From Auanema rhodensis (lineage: Eukaryota > Nematoda > Chromadorea > Rhabditida > Rhabditidae), in NCBI GenBank assembly GCA_964057225.1, contig OZ059898.1:4588001-4652000 (forward strand): DNA of 64,000 nucleotides. Direction: 5' to 3'. Positions 48,795 to 62,274 of this stretch are shown here, in pieces. Position 1 is the first letter of the stretch; every line of letters starts with the position of its first letter. The position numbers and the translations under genes were made by a program. Below the pieces are notes generated by a model. The model worked only from the letters and a program-made list of their open reading frames with translations. It was not told where the DNA came from and did no database searches.

Positions 48795-51230
48795 TTATTT
48801 AGAATGATTGGCTCGATGAACAGCTACACATGTGGTTGAGCATAAGTTAACATCCATATATTGGAAAGGTACTTTAGGTAATGCATTACCGCACTGAAAT
48901 AAACTCAATCTCAAACCGAACACTAATGTAATCTCACATTCACACAACGAGGTGCACTGTCTAACCGTGATAATCTAGCTTCTGCTGCAAGAGCTCGTTT
49001 TTCCCGTTCGGATAAAGCTAAGTAGGCATCACGAGCTGCCTATAATAATAGATATTCATAAGAGACTATTGAATAAAAAAAACTTTTTCTTCTGCTTCCT
49101 TTTTAAGGGTATCTTTTTTCTCTTTCAACTTTTCTTTCTGCTTCAACTTCTTAGCTTTTTTTTTCGCCTCTTGTTCAGCAAGTTGCTCTTCATTCAGCTC
49201 AATGGGTTCAGGAATCAAAGTTCTAAAACTTCAGGTAAGTCTAGAGAAGAAATTTTTTTTCACCGTGTCCACTCCCATCTCGAAGAATTAGTTTTACGGA
49301 AATCCATAAAAACTTTCTTCATGTTTTTACTTGAAGAAGCATAAGGAACTTTCCCTTCCATGTTTTTCTTGCTTGGGTCACAACCAAAGTCAAGCAAAAA
49401 CTAAAATTTCTTAATGTAATTTTTTTCTTAAAAGTAAAAACAACCTTCAACGAGTTTTCTAAATTAAAAGACACCACAACATGTAGAAAAGTTAACTCAT
49501 CAGAGCTAAATGTTCTTTCGTTCAAATAAGATAGAATCTAAAAATCGGTTCATTTTATCTCAGATCAAAAACTTTTCAAGACATCTCCTTTCGAATTTCC
49601 CGAATTTTCAATCAAAGCTTCAATTTCTTCAGCTGAATTGTTTCGGATTGCTTCATAAAGTTCTTGACGAAATTGATTAGACAATAGAGGCCATTTGTCT
49701 TCCTCTTTCTTCGGAGGTTCAACAACTTTGATATGATCTGTTTTCTATAAATTAAATAATAACTCACGTCGACTTCTAGCAAAATACCTTCTCAGTAGCT
49801 TCTATTTTCTCTTTTTTTCGTTTTTCGCTCATAATTTCATATGAACTATCATCTTTTTTCTTTTTTTGAAGACCAGTTTTTTTTTTGTTTTTTTCATTCA
49901 ATTTTCGAACATCATCAAAGAAATTTTCTCTAGAATGTTAAAACAATTGAATAACTATTGCATAGTTTATAAAATCATCGATTACCTTAGGCCATGTTGA
50001 AATACAGATGTTAACCTTTTCCAAGTTCTTTGTACTTCTTCAAGATTGGGTCGTCTAGTTTCAAATGGAATTGATCTGAAAATTCAAATTTGTTATTTCA
50101 AGTTCGGTGAATGATATAACCGTATTCTTGAATCTTCTTTATCAATTAGTCCTTCTCCATGAAATACCTTTTTATTGAAAGAAGCGCTTCGAATGAAAAT
50201 TAAAGGCGTTTCTAATAAATCTGGAGCCCATAATTTAAGTAATTGAACTATTTCCTGTTGAAGAGTCTTTTCATTATATCTTAAAAAAGGAACAGTATAT
50301 ATACATATGGTTAATCAAACCTTCTTAAATTAGCTCCGGCACTATGAGCAGGACCACTAGCATTATCATTCGCGGATTGAGCACCCCCTTGCTTGGCTCG
50401 TACAACATAACGATGTATTGTTTTGTGTTTCAGAACTCTATCACTAAAAAAAAACAAAAATGAAAAAATATATTATATTATTTACTTTTTAAAAATAGCA
50501 GCGGCAAAATGACCACCAGCCAAAAGAAAAATAGCGCAATCTAGAGGTTTTAAGAATAATTCTGGAAAAACCATTGTGTCATTTTCATTAAGAAGAACCC
50601 TAAAATCCAGTTAGTAATGTATAATACAAATTTAAAAACACCTATAAATACTGAAAACCATATTGTCTTGTACGAAATAAGATCTCGACGATGAGTTCAA
50701 GGAGAGAAAAGCATCTTCCTCATCATCACTTTCTTCTGTTTCTGAAGTTGATTCGCCCACGTCATGCTCTTCAAATTCTTCTTCCGTGATGAATGATCTA
50801 CCTTTTTGAGTTTGCTTTACATTGTATCTTTAAGAAATGAGAAATGAATGTTTTTTTAATTTTGCTCACTTATGCCAAGGACTCTGATAATGAGCTATAA
50901 CTTGTTTTCTATCATCAGGGTCAAGGATAAACTGGCAACTGGTGCAAGTGTGAACATTTGATTCTAAAAAGAGATTTAAAAAAGAATTCCACAAAGTGCA
51001 CACCTGCATAACCCTTAAAAGGATCAAATTCTTCAATTTCTTCAATGTCATTCGAATTTCCCCCCGAAAACAATGGCTCAATCGGTTTCAACCATCTTGT
51101 GTCGTACAACGAGAGAATAATTTCCTATCATTTATTATACCATTATATTCAATGTAGAATAAAACAAAAACAAGTGAGTACTTTTCGATTGAATTGGATA
51201 TAGTATACTAACCTTCTGGCCTCCAGGCAT
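48795..51230 (-). CDS. Vms1/ANKZF1 peptidyl-tRNA hydrolase of ribosome quality control
   Basis: About eleven exons on the minus strand, starting MPGGQKEIILSLYD at 51230. Domains in order: a C2H2-type finger (CTSCQFILD ... HYQSPWHK); the VLRF1 domain with GGHFAAAIF and the loop RAKQGGAQSANDN, which holds the Gln that is essential in Vms1/ANKZF1 for cutting the CCA end; an ankyrin repeat region (LTFLHVVVSFNLENSLK ... LLDFGCDP); a Lys/Glu-rich coiled-coil VIM-like stretch near 49080-49180; and a C-terminal treble-clef finger (CGNALPKVPFQYMDVNLCS with TTCVAVHR). It releases stalled nascent chains from 60S subunits together with the Cdc48/p97 system. All key parts are present, so the protein should be active. 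Exon boundaries inside 49.3-50.9 kb were only partly resolved. Confidence 0.9.
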
Positions 51231-51888
51231 TTTGGAAAAATTTTCTGAAACGCTAAGTCGACATGACTTTATGTATTCATAACTTTAAGATATACGGGCG
51301 TAAACGTATATTTCGTAAAACAGTTCTTCTTCAATTATTTTTATTAGCAAAAGTAATACATGTATAAAAAACTGCTGAAGTGTTCAATGTCATATTAACT
51401 GCTCATACTGAGCTTTTAAAACTTTCAGTAAAATTTAAAAAGCTTATTTCAAGCAATAAAAAATATATAAACCATAATTATTCAATGTTGAACTTTGGAT
51501 TCCTGTATTCAAAGAAGTAAACCTGTATACAACTAGATTGAAAAAATGAATGCCCAAGATTTCGTTTCAAGAGGCAAGCTCGATTCAAACCTAATGGTGT
51601 GAAGTGAACGTAGATGGAAATATTTCCTATCAACTTTTTTATTATTAAGTTATTCTGTATATATAATACAAGGCATAGATTGTGTTTACCACACATAAAT
51701 GCTAACTGTCGGTTTCCAAGTGAATTCGGTTTAACACCAGTTGCAAAATTATCCAAATTATTATACAGCTACTTCGAAACTCGTGTTTACAAGTAGAGCC
51801 GCTGCTTGTTATACTAAGTATAAATAAATAAGAGATGCACATAAGGAGAGAACAAGGCCTAATAAAGACTATCACATTATGAAACTAA
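51231..51888. other. Spacer between Vms1 and cytohesin (both minus strand)
   Basis: 658 bases: cytohesin 3' region and the Vms1 upstream region. AT-rich. A + strand open frame at 51614-51796 has no support. No tight operon spacing. Confidence 0.45.
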
Positions 51889-53520
51889 TTAGTGAGTACT
51901 TCGAGGACGAATAGGATAATGTGTAACCGCTCCCGCTATTGCCTCAATCCATGCCTAAACGTTCACAAAAAAGACTAAATAAGTGAAAACAATTGAATAC
52001 CCGTAAATCTTCCTGATTTGCTGCACATATACGGTAGACGGAATGCGTTCCTTCAACCATACGGCCATCCTGCTCTGTTTTACAAGCTTTAATACGATCA
52101 TCAGATAAAGAAAATATCTGAAATTTAAAAAATAGTAAATATAATAAGTAGGATCCTTACTTCAAACATATGGGGTCTGCTTCCAGCTTCTACACGGCGA
52201 ATACCAACATTTTGTAACGGAATAATTCCACGAGGTTCACGATCAGTAGAATTTTCAAAATAATACAAACATTGTTCACTCAACACAAACCTACATAAGA
52301 AAACCATAATTTAATTTCAAAATGAGACTATTACCATCGTTTTTTCCAAGCAAGAGGACCTGCCATAAACTGTCCGCTACTTTGTTTATAAAGCCAACCC
52401 TCCCTAAATTTAATAGAGATTAACACCTATGTTTTAAAACAAATTTTATTAAAATAATTACCTATCTGCGTTCAAATGTATTTCAGCAGATCCAGTTTCA
52501 TCTTGGGGCATTGCGAACTCTGCACTTCTTAGGGAATCATATATAGCTGTCAGAATTGCTATTGTAACCATTTTTTTTGTTAAATATTCCTAATATCAAA
52601 AATACATAACCAATGAACAAAATGTATTATATAAACATACCTTGCACATATCTATATACCCTTCGAGAGTTATTCTATCTTTTACATTAGGATTATATAG
52701 CAAGGTGTTCAGCATTATACATGAAAATGAAATTGAATGGCATGCATCAGCTGATTCAAAAGACTGAGGATTAGCAGAAACATACTGCAAATAATGATGA
52801 TTAAAACTCTGAAATCAGAATCAACATACTTTTCTTGAAAAGCTATCCATTATGCGATCAATTTTTTGGGCTTCTCCTGGTAATCGAAAACTCTTTAAAA
52901 ACAATCTAAAACGAAGTATAAAACAACAATATCAAAAACACAACTAACCTAATAGCATCTACCAAAAATAAATTGTTGAAATCAAAACATTTTACGTATT
53001 CTTCCAAAACTCTGATAGGTAACTCGTCGTGGAGTCCAAGATAATCTCCAATAGCACTCTTCGATAAACCTTCAGTCTATATCAATTTTTTAAAATATGA
53101 AAACAAACAAAAAAACTAACCTCAAAAAGCCACTGTGCTATTGATCGTTCACCGTTTAATAAGCCTCTGTCGAGTAAATATTGAATACCATTAGCTGGAT
53201 CTTTATTAAATCTTTTTCGACCTATCAAAATGAGTACATAAATAAAAATACTATTATTATTAAATAATTACCATTTGCGATTACTTTCATTCGTGATTTA
53301 CCACTCTCATCTACATAGTACATTGATTCAAGTTCGTTATCAACTTCTTTCAACTGTTAAATGAAAGTATTATAAAAAAATTGCTTCATATCTTTACCTC
53401 ATTTTTTATATGTTCAATTTCATCCAATAATTCCATTTTTCTTTTTCTCAAACCCCTGAGTTGTCCACGATCCAACTCGGTCAAATCTGACCGGTTGTAA
53501 ACGCAGTTGGGACGACTCAT
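51889..53520 (-). CDS. grp-1: Cytohesin (Sec7-PH Arf guanine-nucleotide exchange factor)
   Basis: About ten short exons on the minus strand, roughly 400 residues. N-terminal coiled coil ([13 protein letters not shown] ... [10 protein letters not shown]). The Sec7 domain follows: [38 protein letters not shown], and the catalytic loop [18 protein letters not shown] with the glutamic finger intact. [19 protein letters not shown] follows. The PH domain has [44 protein letters not shown] and [21 protein letters not shown] domains of this family bind PtdIns(3,4,5)P3 or PtdIns(4,5)P2 and bring the exchange factor to the plasma membrane to load Arf with GTP. The PH loop reads [17 protein letters not shown], longer than the human form, and might alter lipid preference. 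Stop at 51889-51891. Confidence 0.93.
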
Positions 53521-54014
53521 TTTCGATTTAATCACCACAACTCAGCATATGTATTTTCTTCAAAAAATATTATGAATATACAAATTATCAACGATATATA
53601 AAATTAACTAAAGCATTAAAATAAAGCAATCATATAACAGTAATTATGCACAAAGCAGTCACGGAACCGCGACAATGACGCCTTTAGCACACATGAAAAA
53701 CGTCATTGCCGCCTGGCCCCTTGAAGGTGTGGTGTCTAACAGGCTAAAGCAATGGAAGTAAACATAAGAGAATCAAGTAAACAACTGTTTTCCAAAAATT
53801 GAGTACTTCTTATAATCAGAGTTGTGTCTCTGTGGGCTACCTCGCTTGGAATAGCGATATATTCGGTTCAATTTAGCTGTTCGTGTAGTACTAAAGCCTT
53901 ATGGCCACAAGATATAAAAACATCAACACGTAAAATTAACAAAATTATAAATTATTTTTATTTGTAAAAAAACATGAGAATGAAAGATCAGTGAGTACGC
54001 GTTTTTATGTACAA
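53521..54014. promoter_or_regulatory. Cytohesin upstream region with an inverted CAATGACG repeat
   Basis: 494 bases between the APC2 stop and the cytohesin start, both on the minus strand. Less AT-rich at 53640-53780. It contains CAATGACG (53673-53680) and its reverse complement CGTCATTG (53701-53708), 20 bases apart, each holding a TGACG half site of the ATF/CREB type. A promoter role is inference. Confidence 0.4.
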
Positions 54015-57000
54015 TTATGGAGCTGCCGGTTCCTTCACAACTTTGAATTGACCATTATTATATTCCAAAAGATTAGCTTTAACCTTTCGGAAAAGAAAAG
54101 CAGTGACTGTTTCCAGACTGGGGCACTAATATCGTAATGTTGAATTGTTATAAAGATGAATTTCAAGTACCTGAGAGCTCGGAGACCCGAATAATCTATA
54201 CATCCGATGAATTCTTTCGGCTTTGACATTGTCGTTTTGTGCCTAAATGTTAAAATATGTATTACGGACATTCATCATGCGTTTACAATGAAATTTTTCG
54301 TATACATCCAATACACTTCTAAAGCATCGATAGCATCAGCTGCGTCATCCAAAGCTGTTTCATCTTCGTCTTCAGATTCGTCACCTTGCTTGCTATTATC
54401 TAACGCAGTAGCATTTGATACAAGTTTCCAAACTTCACAAGTTCCGCCTCGTGGTAATTCCTAAAAAAATAGGTAAATATTCCAAATAATTTATACCTGA
54501 TTAAGTAATCCTTGAGCAGTCCACCATTCCAGTCGGCGCTTTGCTACTGATTTGGTGATTTTTAAAGCTTCTGACACTTCAACAGCGGTCCAATCTTCTA
54601 AAAAAATTATCGAAGTATTAGATCATATAAATTTGTAATTTTTAACCTTTCTGACAGTACAAATAAAGTACTGCTGCATGAGCGTTCGATACGATTTTTT
54701 CCGCTGTTACTCCACCAATTTCAAGTGTAATATCGACAAATCTTCAAATAATATAAATATAGCAATATAGCTCGCAAAGGCAAACCCTCGAGCACGAAGC
54801 CAGTTAAGTTTCCTTGACGTTTTCATTTCACAATATCTGGTTTCATATAAAGCCAATGCTTTTTCTAATTCAACAGGGAGAGCCTTAAATTAAAAAATTA
54901 GGAATAACTATAATGAAGTTCACTGACATTAACTTCGTCTTGATCAGTAGCTGGCCAAAAATGAGAAGAAATTATACAACCATTAATGGGTACAGCCTAA
55001 ACTTTCAAATTATCAATATACTTCACATACAACATACTGGATTTGCAGAAGCAGCTATGTCAAATCTGATACTGTCTTCTACATCTCTCAGCATTACTTC
55101 ACATTGTTGAAGTTCACCATCATTAAAGCGTAACTTGAGAACATCCAGATAACGCTTTTCAAATCCAGGCTGAAATTCATTTGATATTCAAGTAGAAAGA
55201 TAAACTGTTTACATCCTTAGTAGAAGAAGACATAAGCCTTTCAGCCAGAAGTTTTCTGTATTCTTTCACAAATAATTCTTTACTGCCGTACACAGATATA
55301 AGCATATTGAATACATCTGCAGATTGTCTGGCATGTCCACTTTGTCCTAAGATTTCTAGAGTAAAATCAGTATGTAACATATTTCGATACCAGGTGCTGC
55401 ATCAGGTGGATCTGGTTTCCAACTTTTCCAAGTCATGCATTCCATTGCTTCAGGTAAGAAATCATCATTCGTTCCCGCAAATAATTCTTCATCCAATATC
55501 GTTCCCTTTTTTGAGATCTATAGAATAAGATCAGTTAGTAAAATATAAAATCAGAAAAGGAGGACACACACCAGTTGTTTAGATAATTGATCACGCTTTT
55601 CGGACGTGATATAGTTAATAATTTTCCGTACAGTATCGGGCCTCCTCCTATATAACAGAACATCTATTCAGTAAACAAAAATAGTTTTAATTACTTCAAA
55701 TACTCCTTGATAACTGAGCAAACTCTGTGCATAATGGCACAAGAAGGATCCAATTCTCGAAGAGATTCCACACAAGAAGCATAACCATCAAGCATTATCG
55801 TTGTATCCTCAGCTTAAAATGTATGCTTACAGAATATGGAATTTGAAAAGCTTACCAACATTCAGCAATTTTTCAGATACGTCATTAATTAATTGTTGAA
55901 CGAGGCGATCTCTTCCATAATTACTGCTTTGATCCATGCAATTCCTCAAAACAAGAAGAGTCTTCATTGATTTCGGAAAATCAGTCACTGCTAATCTGTA
56001 TATCTAATATAACCTAATTGATTACATACAAAACATTAGAAATTTTCTTGCCTTCTTAATTAAATAATCTATGATGATCATCTCATATGTTAACGGACTT
56101 TGTACGGGGATTTTTCCAACTTCAGGGTACGGCTTATCAGAAATTTCAGGGAGAGCACCACTCCATGATTCCAGTAAAGTTAAAACCTATAAAACAAAAT
56201 ATCATATCGTTATAAGATTTTTTATTACAGCATCAACGCTTTTTTGTTCGAGGTTGCCAGTAGATGAATAAATATGGTCAATTAATGCATAAGTGATTGT
56301 ATGATGAGCACGCATAAATGCAATGTTGATTATGCTTCTAATTCCCAGATTACCAAATATTCCAAACAATCTGAATATTTTGAATTCCTGTATATAAAAT
56401 CGAATAAACTAACAAATTATGAACAATATTCCGTTGAATATCTAAGTATCTACCGTACTGACTTTCATTCTTATATGCATCTTGAAGTTCGCTTTTAATT
56501 TTGTCGCAATACAAATAATGGTCTATTTTATGATGAGGCAATGATATAACTAAAAAGATGTTTTGCTATGTATAATTTTATAAATACCTTGATAAATTCT
56601 AAAATTGAGCATAAAAAATGGCATGAACTGTTTTCCCATTGTAACAACTTCATAATCACAAAACATACAAGTCGGCACTAGTTGTTTCGCTTGTTCTGTA
56701 GCAGCCGGGGATGCTTTCAACTGTACTAGAACCTAAATTTTCAAAAAGATTCAAGTGCACATGTTATTTCAGCGTACATGTTTGATAAGATTTTGAAAGC
56801 CCTTGACAATATCTTCACAACTGGTCATATTTTCAAGATCTTCAAACCGAATACATGACAAACTAACAAGCCATTTCGCTACCATATTGCGAAGTGACTT
56901 TCCTATGAACAATCTAAACAACCTTGATTGGCAAATATAATTGTGCAAACAGCCAACTTGAAAGTATGAAGTAGCCATTGGTCCGGGTAGAATCCAGAGT

Positions 57001-57112
57001 TAGTATCAACACTGGAAGGGTCAGGAAGCTTGTATTCAAATCGAATCGAATTTTTAGAAACAGGATCAATTAGGCTAAGGAACGCCTTCCCTGTGGTGTT
57101 ATGGCTAAGCAT
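54015..57112 (-). CDS. apc-2: Anaphase-promoting complex subunit 2 (cullin-like)
   Basis: A minus-strand gene with many short exons. The cullin-homology core is clear: LEILGQSGHARQSADVFNML and then YGSKELFVKEYRKLLAERL (near 55290-55230), the APC2 signature. A winged-helix end follows, with HRMYRLFGSPSSQCPSLETV and RKVKANLLEYNNGQFKVV, where human APC2 has the strand and helix that bind APC11. APC2 and the RING subunit APC11 form the catalytic core of the ubiquitin ligase that triggers anaphase. The N-terminus is best read from the ATG at 57112, joining the HTFK segment across a 35-base intron to LFRLFIGKSLRNMVAKW. N-terminal helical repeats are weakly conserved, so exon limits between 55.6 and 57.1 kb are approximate. 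Confidence 0.88.
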
Positions 57113-60100
57113 AGGGAGCTACAATGCACAAAGACGATCCACTAAGCTTAGTAAAGTGCAAGTACTGGATTTTTTGAAAAAATACGCAATACAGCGTATA
57201 AAATTAGAATTTATTACGTACAATTCTTATTGAAAAAGTAACACACGAGATATACATGCCTTTACTAGAAAAAAATGTTATATGGTATAATGAAACATGA
57301 AATTACTCTCTTAAAAATATTAATTGTTTTAAACAGGGAAAGATTGAGATTGTAATTCTCAGCGAAAAGATTAGGAGTTTCTAAAAAAAGTTTTCTTGGG
57401 AAACATCTTCATTTTAATAAAAATAAGATTAGGAAATAGCGCTACATTTTGTAATTTGAAAACCTCAAAAATACCCCGGAAATAGCTTTAGTATTCTTCA
57501 CCTGTTAAAGTTTTTTTAGGAAAAAGAACTTGTAACAGTATGTTTTTTCTATGATCATTTTTCAGATAAAGCAAATGTTATATTTTTATTTTAGCACTGA
57601 TGTTCTTTAGACTTGGATGTTTGAATTTTAATAAAGGAAAACCTCATTTCCAAAGTGAAAAGCTTATTTTTTTCTCCTCTGCGTCACTGATGTAGAGGGC
57701 TCTGCAAAAAGCTATAGAAGGAATAAGAGTAGAATCGATGCTTTCGGCCAGCTTCATTGGCGCGACTCGGCTCTTGCTTTTAGACTAACTAGTGGCTACC
57801 TTCAAACGTAGGCATAACGTCAAGACATAGGTTGGTTGTACATATTTGTCTACAATATTTTTTTCGCCTTTCCATTTTTAACTATTTTGCTTATAAATTA
57901 TTTCAAATCATAAGGTCATGTATCTCGGAACCATTACATGATTTCAAATGAATTGCTATTTATTATTTTATGTCTCATATTTATAGGGTATCATCTGTTG
58001 TTGCTAAAATGCTGTTCTGCTCCGAAAGACATTAGCACATTCAACTTACATGGAATAGTACTTTATGAGAAATATATCATTTTAAAAAACTGGTTAAAAC
58101 TCATTGGAGGTTAGTTTTTTTTACAAATTTATCTTTACCACATAATGTTCTCTTTTCTTCTTTCACTTTGCTAGCATTTTTGGCAGATGTTTTGGATTAT
58201 TTCATTCAACACCTGCATATCTGTTCTATCATTAAATACTTAGGTGATACGAAAAATATATATTAATTACCTTTCCTTTTATATATCTTTCACGATCTCT
58301 TTGTTTTTTTTTTCGCGAATCTATAACTCTTAAATGAAGATAATTTTGATTTGCTCTCAAAGTGTAACTTTTGATAGCCAATGATGACATAAGCGACTTT
58401 TGCCGATTTAGGTAACCATTCCCAGCAATTGACACTTTTTAACCTTTAGTATCATTTTGAAAAATAATAGACCAGTTTATTTGCTCATCGGTCAGTTACC
58501 TTTGTTATTGACTTTTCGTATTTTCTACACTTTATCATTAAGCTGCTTGGGCATTGATGATGACCTCTACCAACTAGTTCAAATCAAAGATTCGGTTTTA
58601 TTCTTTCAGTCATATTTCATCAATGAAAATTCTTTGCATAAATCTGTTAATAACAAAATGCTTGTTAGGTCAAAAACCGCCCTCTTCATGCTCCCCGACC
58701 CTCTCACAGATGGCGACTATAGCTAAATCTCGACAAGTACGATCGGTCGCGATTGTTAATAGGAAAAAACCAAAAGGGTTTTAGACCTTCTTCATTAGTA
58801 CTTCAATGCAAGAGCTCATTGGGTATTCATGGCTCTACAACCAGGCTTACCATATGTGGTTAGAGCTTTTTCGTTAATGTTACTAGCTGTCATTGCTTGA
58901 TCATGTCAAATCAGCATTGTTAATAGAATTACTTTTCTCGATTACTTCAATGTATTGCAGACTACATTCATTTTCGTCGATATTTTCAGTGTCTCCCATT
59001 AAGAAATTTGTTTATTTGATTTGTATGCCACAAGATGGGAGAAAGTGTCTGAAATACGAGGTGGATATTCAATCAACCTTGACCATTCTCTCTCATTCAT
59101 AATTCTCGTTCTGTCCTCATCATTGGACTAAGTTTGATTCTGCTCTTATTTTCTGGTTTTCATATCTTTTGTACCGTTTCCTTTCTTCCCATTTTAACTG
59201 TTCCCAATATTATGTGCTGAACACCCAATATTGCTGGCTGCACTGTCTGTCAGGTCCACTTTCTTTAGTCTGACCTGTCGACATCTGCTATCATTTCAAC
59301 ATGTATCATCGTCTTCATCAACCATTAGAACATTCTCACACTTTCTTATTGTTGGAATTTATTTGAAACACGTTCCAATATTATTAGTTTTAATCTTGGT
59401 TATGAAATGAATAAACTATGTGAGTTTTCACAGCAAATAACTCAACTAGTTGACACATGCTTTGTTTATATCGTTGTTTCCTCCAAGTTTTAAGTTTCAA
59501 AATTGAGTAACCTTCAGAGCTAACTGCTATGCGTGCTGTTTTACTCTCATCTCACAATATGTATCTCAAATTTTTATTGTTGTGGATCTATATTTCTAAT
59601 TTACATTGATGTTGCTATGAATATAATGATCGCATGGTGAAATAGATGAATTGGTGCACGCATCTACATAATTTAGTCTTCAATTGTAACAGTGATCATA
59701 ATCAAGGTCTCTCCAAAAATGCTAATACATGATCATGAGTACCACTTCAGCAATATTTACATGAGAATTAAAAACACTAAATGAACCACCAAGTTAGTTC
59801 GATGATGGTTCTATAGGGACTTTGTCCATATACCCATATACATAATTGACAATGGCTGTAACCAAGTATAATAAAGATCTTGGGTGTTCAATGATATGTT
59901 TGTACACTTCTGTCTGTCTATCATTTACCCTTCCTTATATATCCTATTTGTTCTCAATATCATTAACCGTATGCCCAACAAATCTGACACTGCATTCGAC
60001 AGAGCTTCAACTTCACTGTAAATTTATCTATTTTATTTAGCTAGCATTTTCGAACGAAATGCTCTAACTATCTTTTGTAACGTTTAAGTTGTATGTCTTC

Positions 60101-62274
60101 ACTTCTATCTTCTCTTATAAACTATCTTGTCATTTGTCGGTTAACTCTTTTGGTTAACATTTTATTAATATTTTATTATCGTGCTACTGATAAAGTTAAG
60201 TGGCATCGTGTGCCGTTCGGAATCGTTAAATCTGTGTATGCATGAACTACTAGAATGCTTCGTCCAACCCACTGCTTAATTTTGTTTACATATATATATA
60301 TGCGCTGTATTGTGTTCTCCGTTCTCAAACTCTAGTGTTTTATCGACATCTTCTGTTCATATACAATAAGTTACGTCAGTCATCATCTTTTCATTAAAAA
60401 TTAATTTTGGCGATTTCGTGTAATGGTTGTCTCTAGACCCGTAATTTGGAATTACAATTCTTTTTGTTGTTTAATATCATATATTTTGTGTCGCTCAAGT
60501 TTTCTTCCTCTATTTCTATTGTCTCATCGGGTTGGGATGTCGTTTATGTTTTTGCCGGTATATGGGTTTCTGACAGCCTGAACATCATTTTCAGTCTCCG
60601 TCTATATTCAGTAAGAAAGCCAGGCCATGACCTCGATTGATGGCGGTAACAATCGTCGAACACAGCACACGGCACTTAAGACTGAATGAACTATCAATTT
60701 TATTTTTTGTCTCACACACTACCCTATATTTCTGAAATTTTACCAAAACTTGTCACGAAGTGCCTTATTTTTTTTCTTAAAAAAAAACTATTTGATCGTA
60801 ATCTTTGACGTTGTGATTGTGTAAGCATCTGCTTTCCAATTCGTTTTAGAGTTTCCTCATAGGATATTTTTGAGTGAAAGAGTTTTCTGTTTTTAGAGTT
60901 CTGAGAGTTGCATGACGCCAGTACGATGTTTTTTTAGTCTCTTCTCGTATATATAATATAGAATTTTCATTTGTATTGCTAAACTTTCACCACTTCTAAC
61001 TGCGCTTTTGATTTATATAGACTTTGTATATATGTACATTGTGAACTTTAGTTCCAGCTGTAACATGCTCCCTAATATGATGACTGAATTTCCCAGCTCT
61101 TTGATGAAATTTGATTATTGCTCTTTTAAGTCTGCTTAGAATCTCTTGTAATGCCTCGTTGGGCTGCCTGGCCTATTAGTTGTATTATGATGACATGACT
61201 TGTTCGATTTCTAATTACTTGAAAGCTTTTCGTCACTTGTAGTCACCCGTCTTTTATTCATATTTCGGACATGGAAGTGAACGCATTTCTAATTTTGGTT
61301 GATATTTATGACTAGAAAACATGATTTACGTAAAGATTATTATGCTTGATAAGTGTGTCATGTTGGTTGAAAGTGACATGTATGACCGTCTTCTTCAATA
61401 CTGTCTTGGCACAGTTTCAGCGATGAGCCTACAAGATAAAGCGACAATTATTTGTTATTGATTCTTTGATACACTTTAGCTCAAGTCTAATTGAAATATG
61501 GACATGCTTCTATTTCATTTTACCTTAACTTTCAATGTTATTCCTTATTTTTGAATAAATTTGTATTCATTAAGATATTCATCGTTATTTCATTCTTTTT
61601 AAAAAGCATGAAAACTTTCAACTATGTGATGTAGCATTTGTACTTTCCTTGAATGTTTTCTCTCGTATATCTTGCCTCAAAATCTAAATATATGACAAGG
61701 TAATATAATTTGAACATTAAGTTATAAAGGTGTTCATATTTTTTCCCATATCTTGTGCTCATATATCAATTTTGTTCTCAAGCACAGCTCGAAACTTTTT
61801 AGGCTTGCTCGCTTTTCGCCTATTGTATCAGTTTGTTGCGTGAATTATTTCTATACTTTGGTAGCACTTTCCCATTATATATTATCTGTTTTTTTTTTAA
61901 ATAGTTTCACTAAGTTTTACGAAAATGTGTAGTATTATATATATGGTTATTCTTCTAGTTGTTCGTTTATGATATATTATGCCCCAAGGATATCTAATGA
62001 TGTGGCATCTCAATCTTTGAATTTTGCCCACTTGGCCATCATCTTGAATATTATTGACATACGCGCTAACAATTCATATTCGTTTTCATTGTCATTAATT
62101 CTTGAACTATTTCAATATCTTGTATTTCTTTTCTTTTCAAATAGCCATACACTAGATTAATTTTCATTGTCCACTTTCGCTCTTCTTCCATTCCATGTTT
62201 ATTTACTGAGTACTTAGCATTTGTAAAAATTTATTATGTTCTTCCAGGTAGAATGAGTGAGCATAAACAATAAG
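57113..62274. other. Long non-coding leader tract of the leishmanolysin-like gene
   Basis: 5.2 kb with no exon-like block. From about 57.5 kb the + strand is T/C-rich right up to an acceptor (TTCTTCCAG) at 62247, as expected for an outron or 5' intron of the + strand gene. Bases 57680-57830 are less AT-rich, include ATTGGCGCGAC, and may be the shared promoter between APC2 (minus) and this gene (plus). No tRNA or other RNA gene was recognised. Confidence 0.5.
62253..62273 (+). promoter_or_regulatory. Upstream open reading frame of six codons
   Basis: ATG to TAA encoding MSEHKQ. It lies between the acceptor at 62247 and the main ATG at 62275, and ends one base before it. If the mature mRNA begins at 62248 this uORF is in the leader and would reduce or regulate translation by requiring reinitiation. 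Confidence 0.5.
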
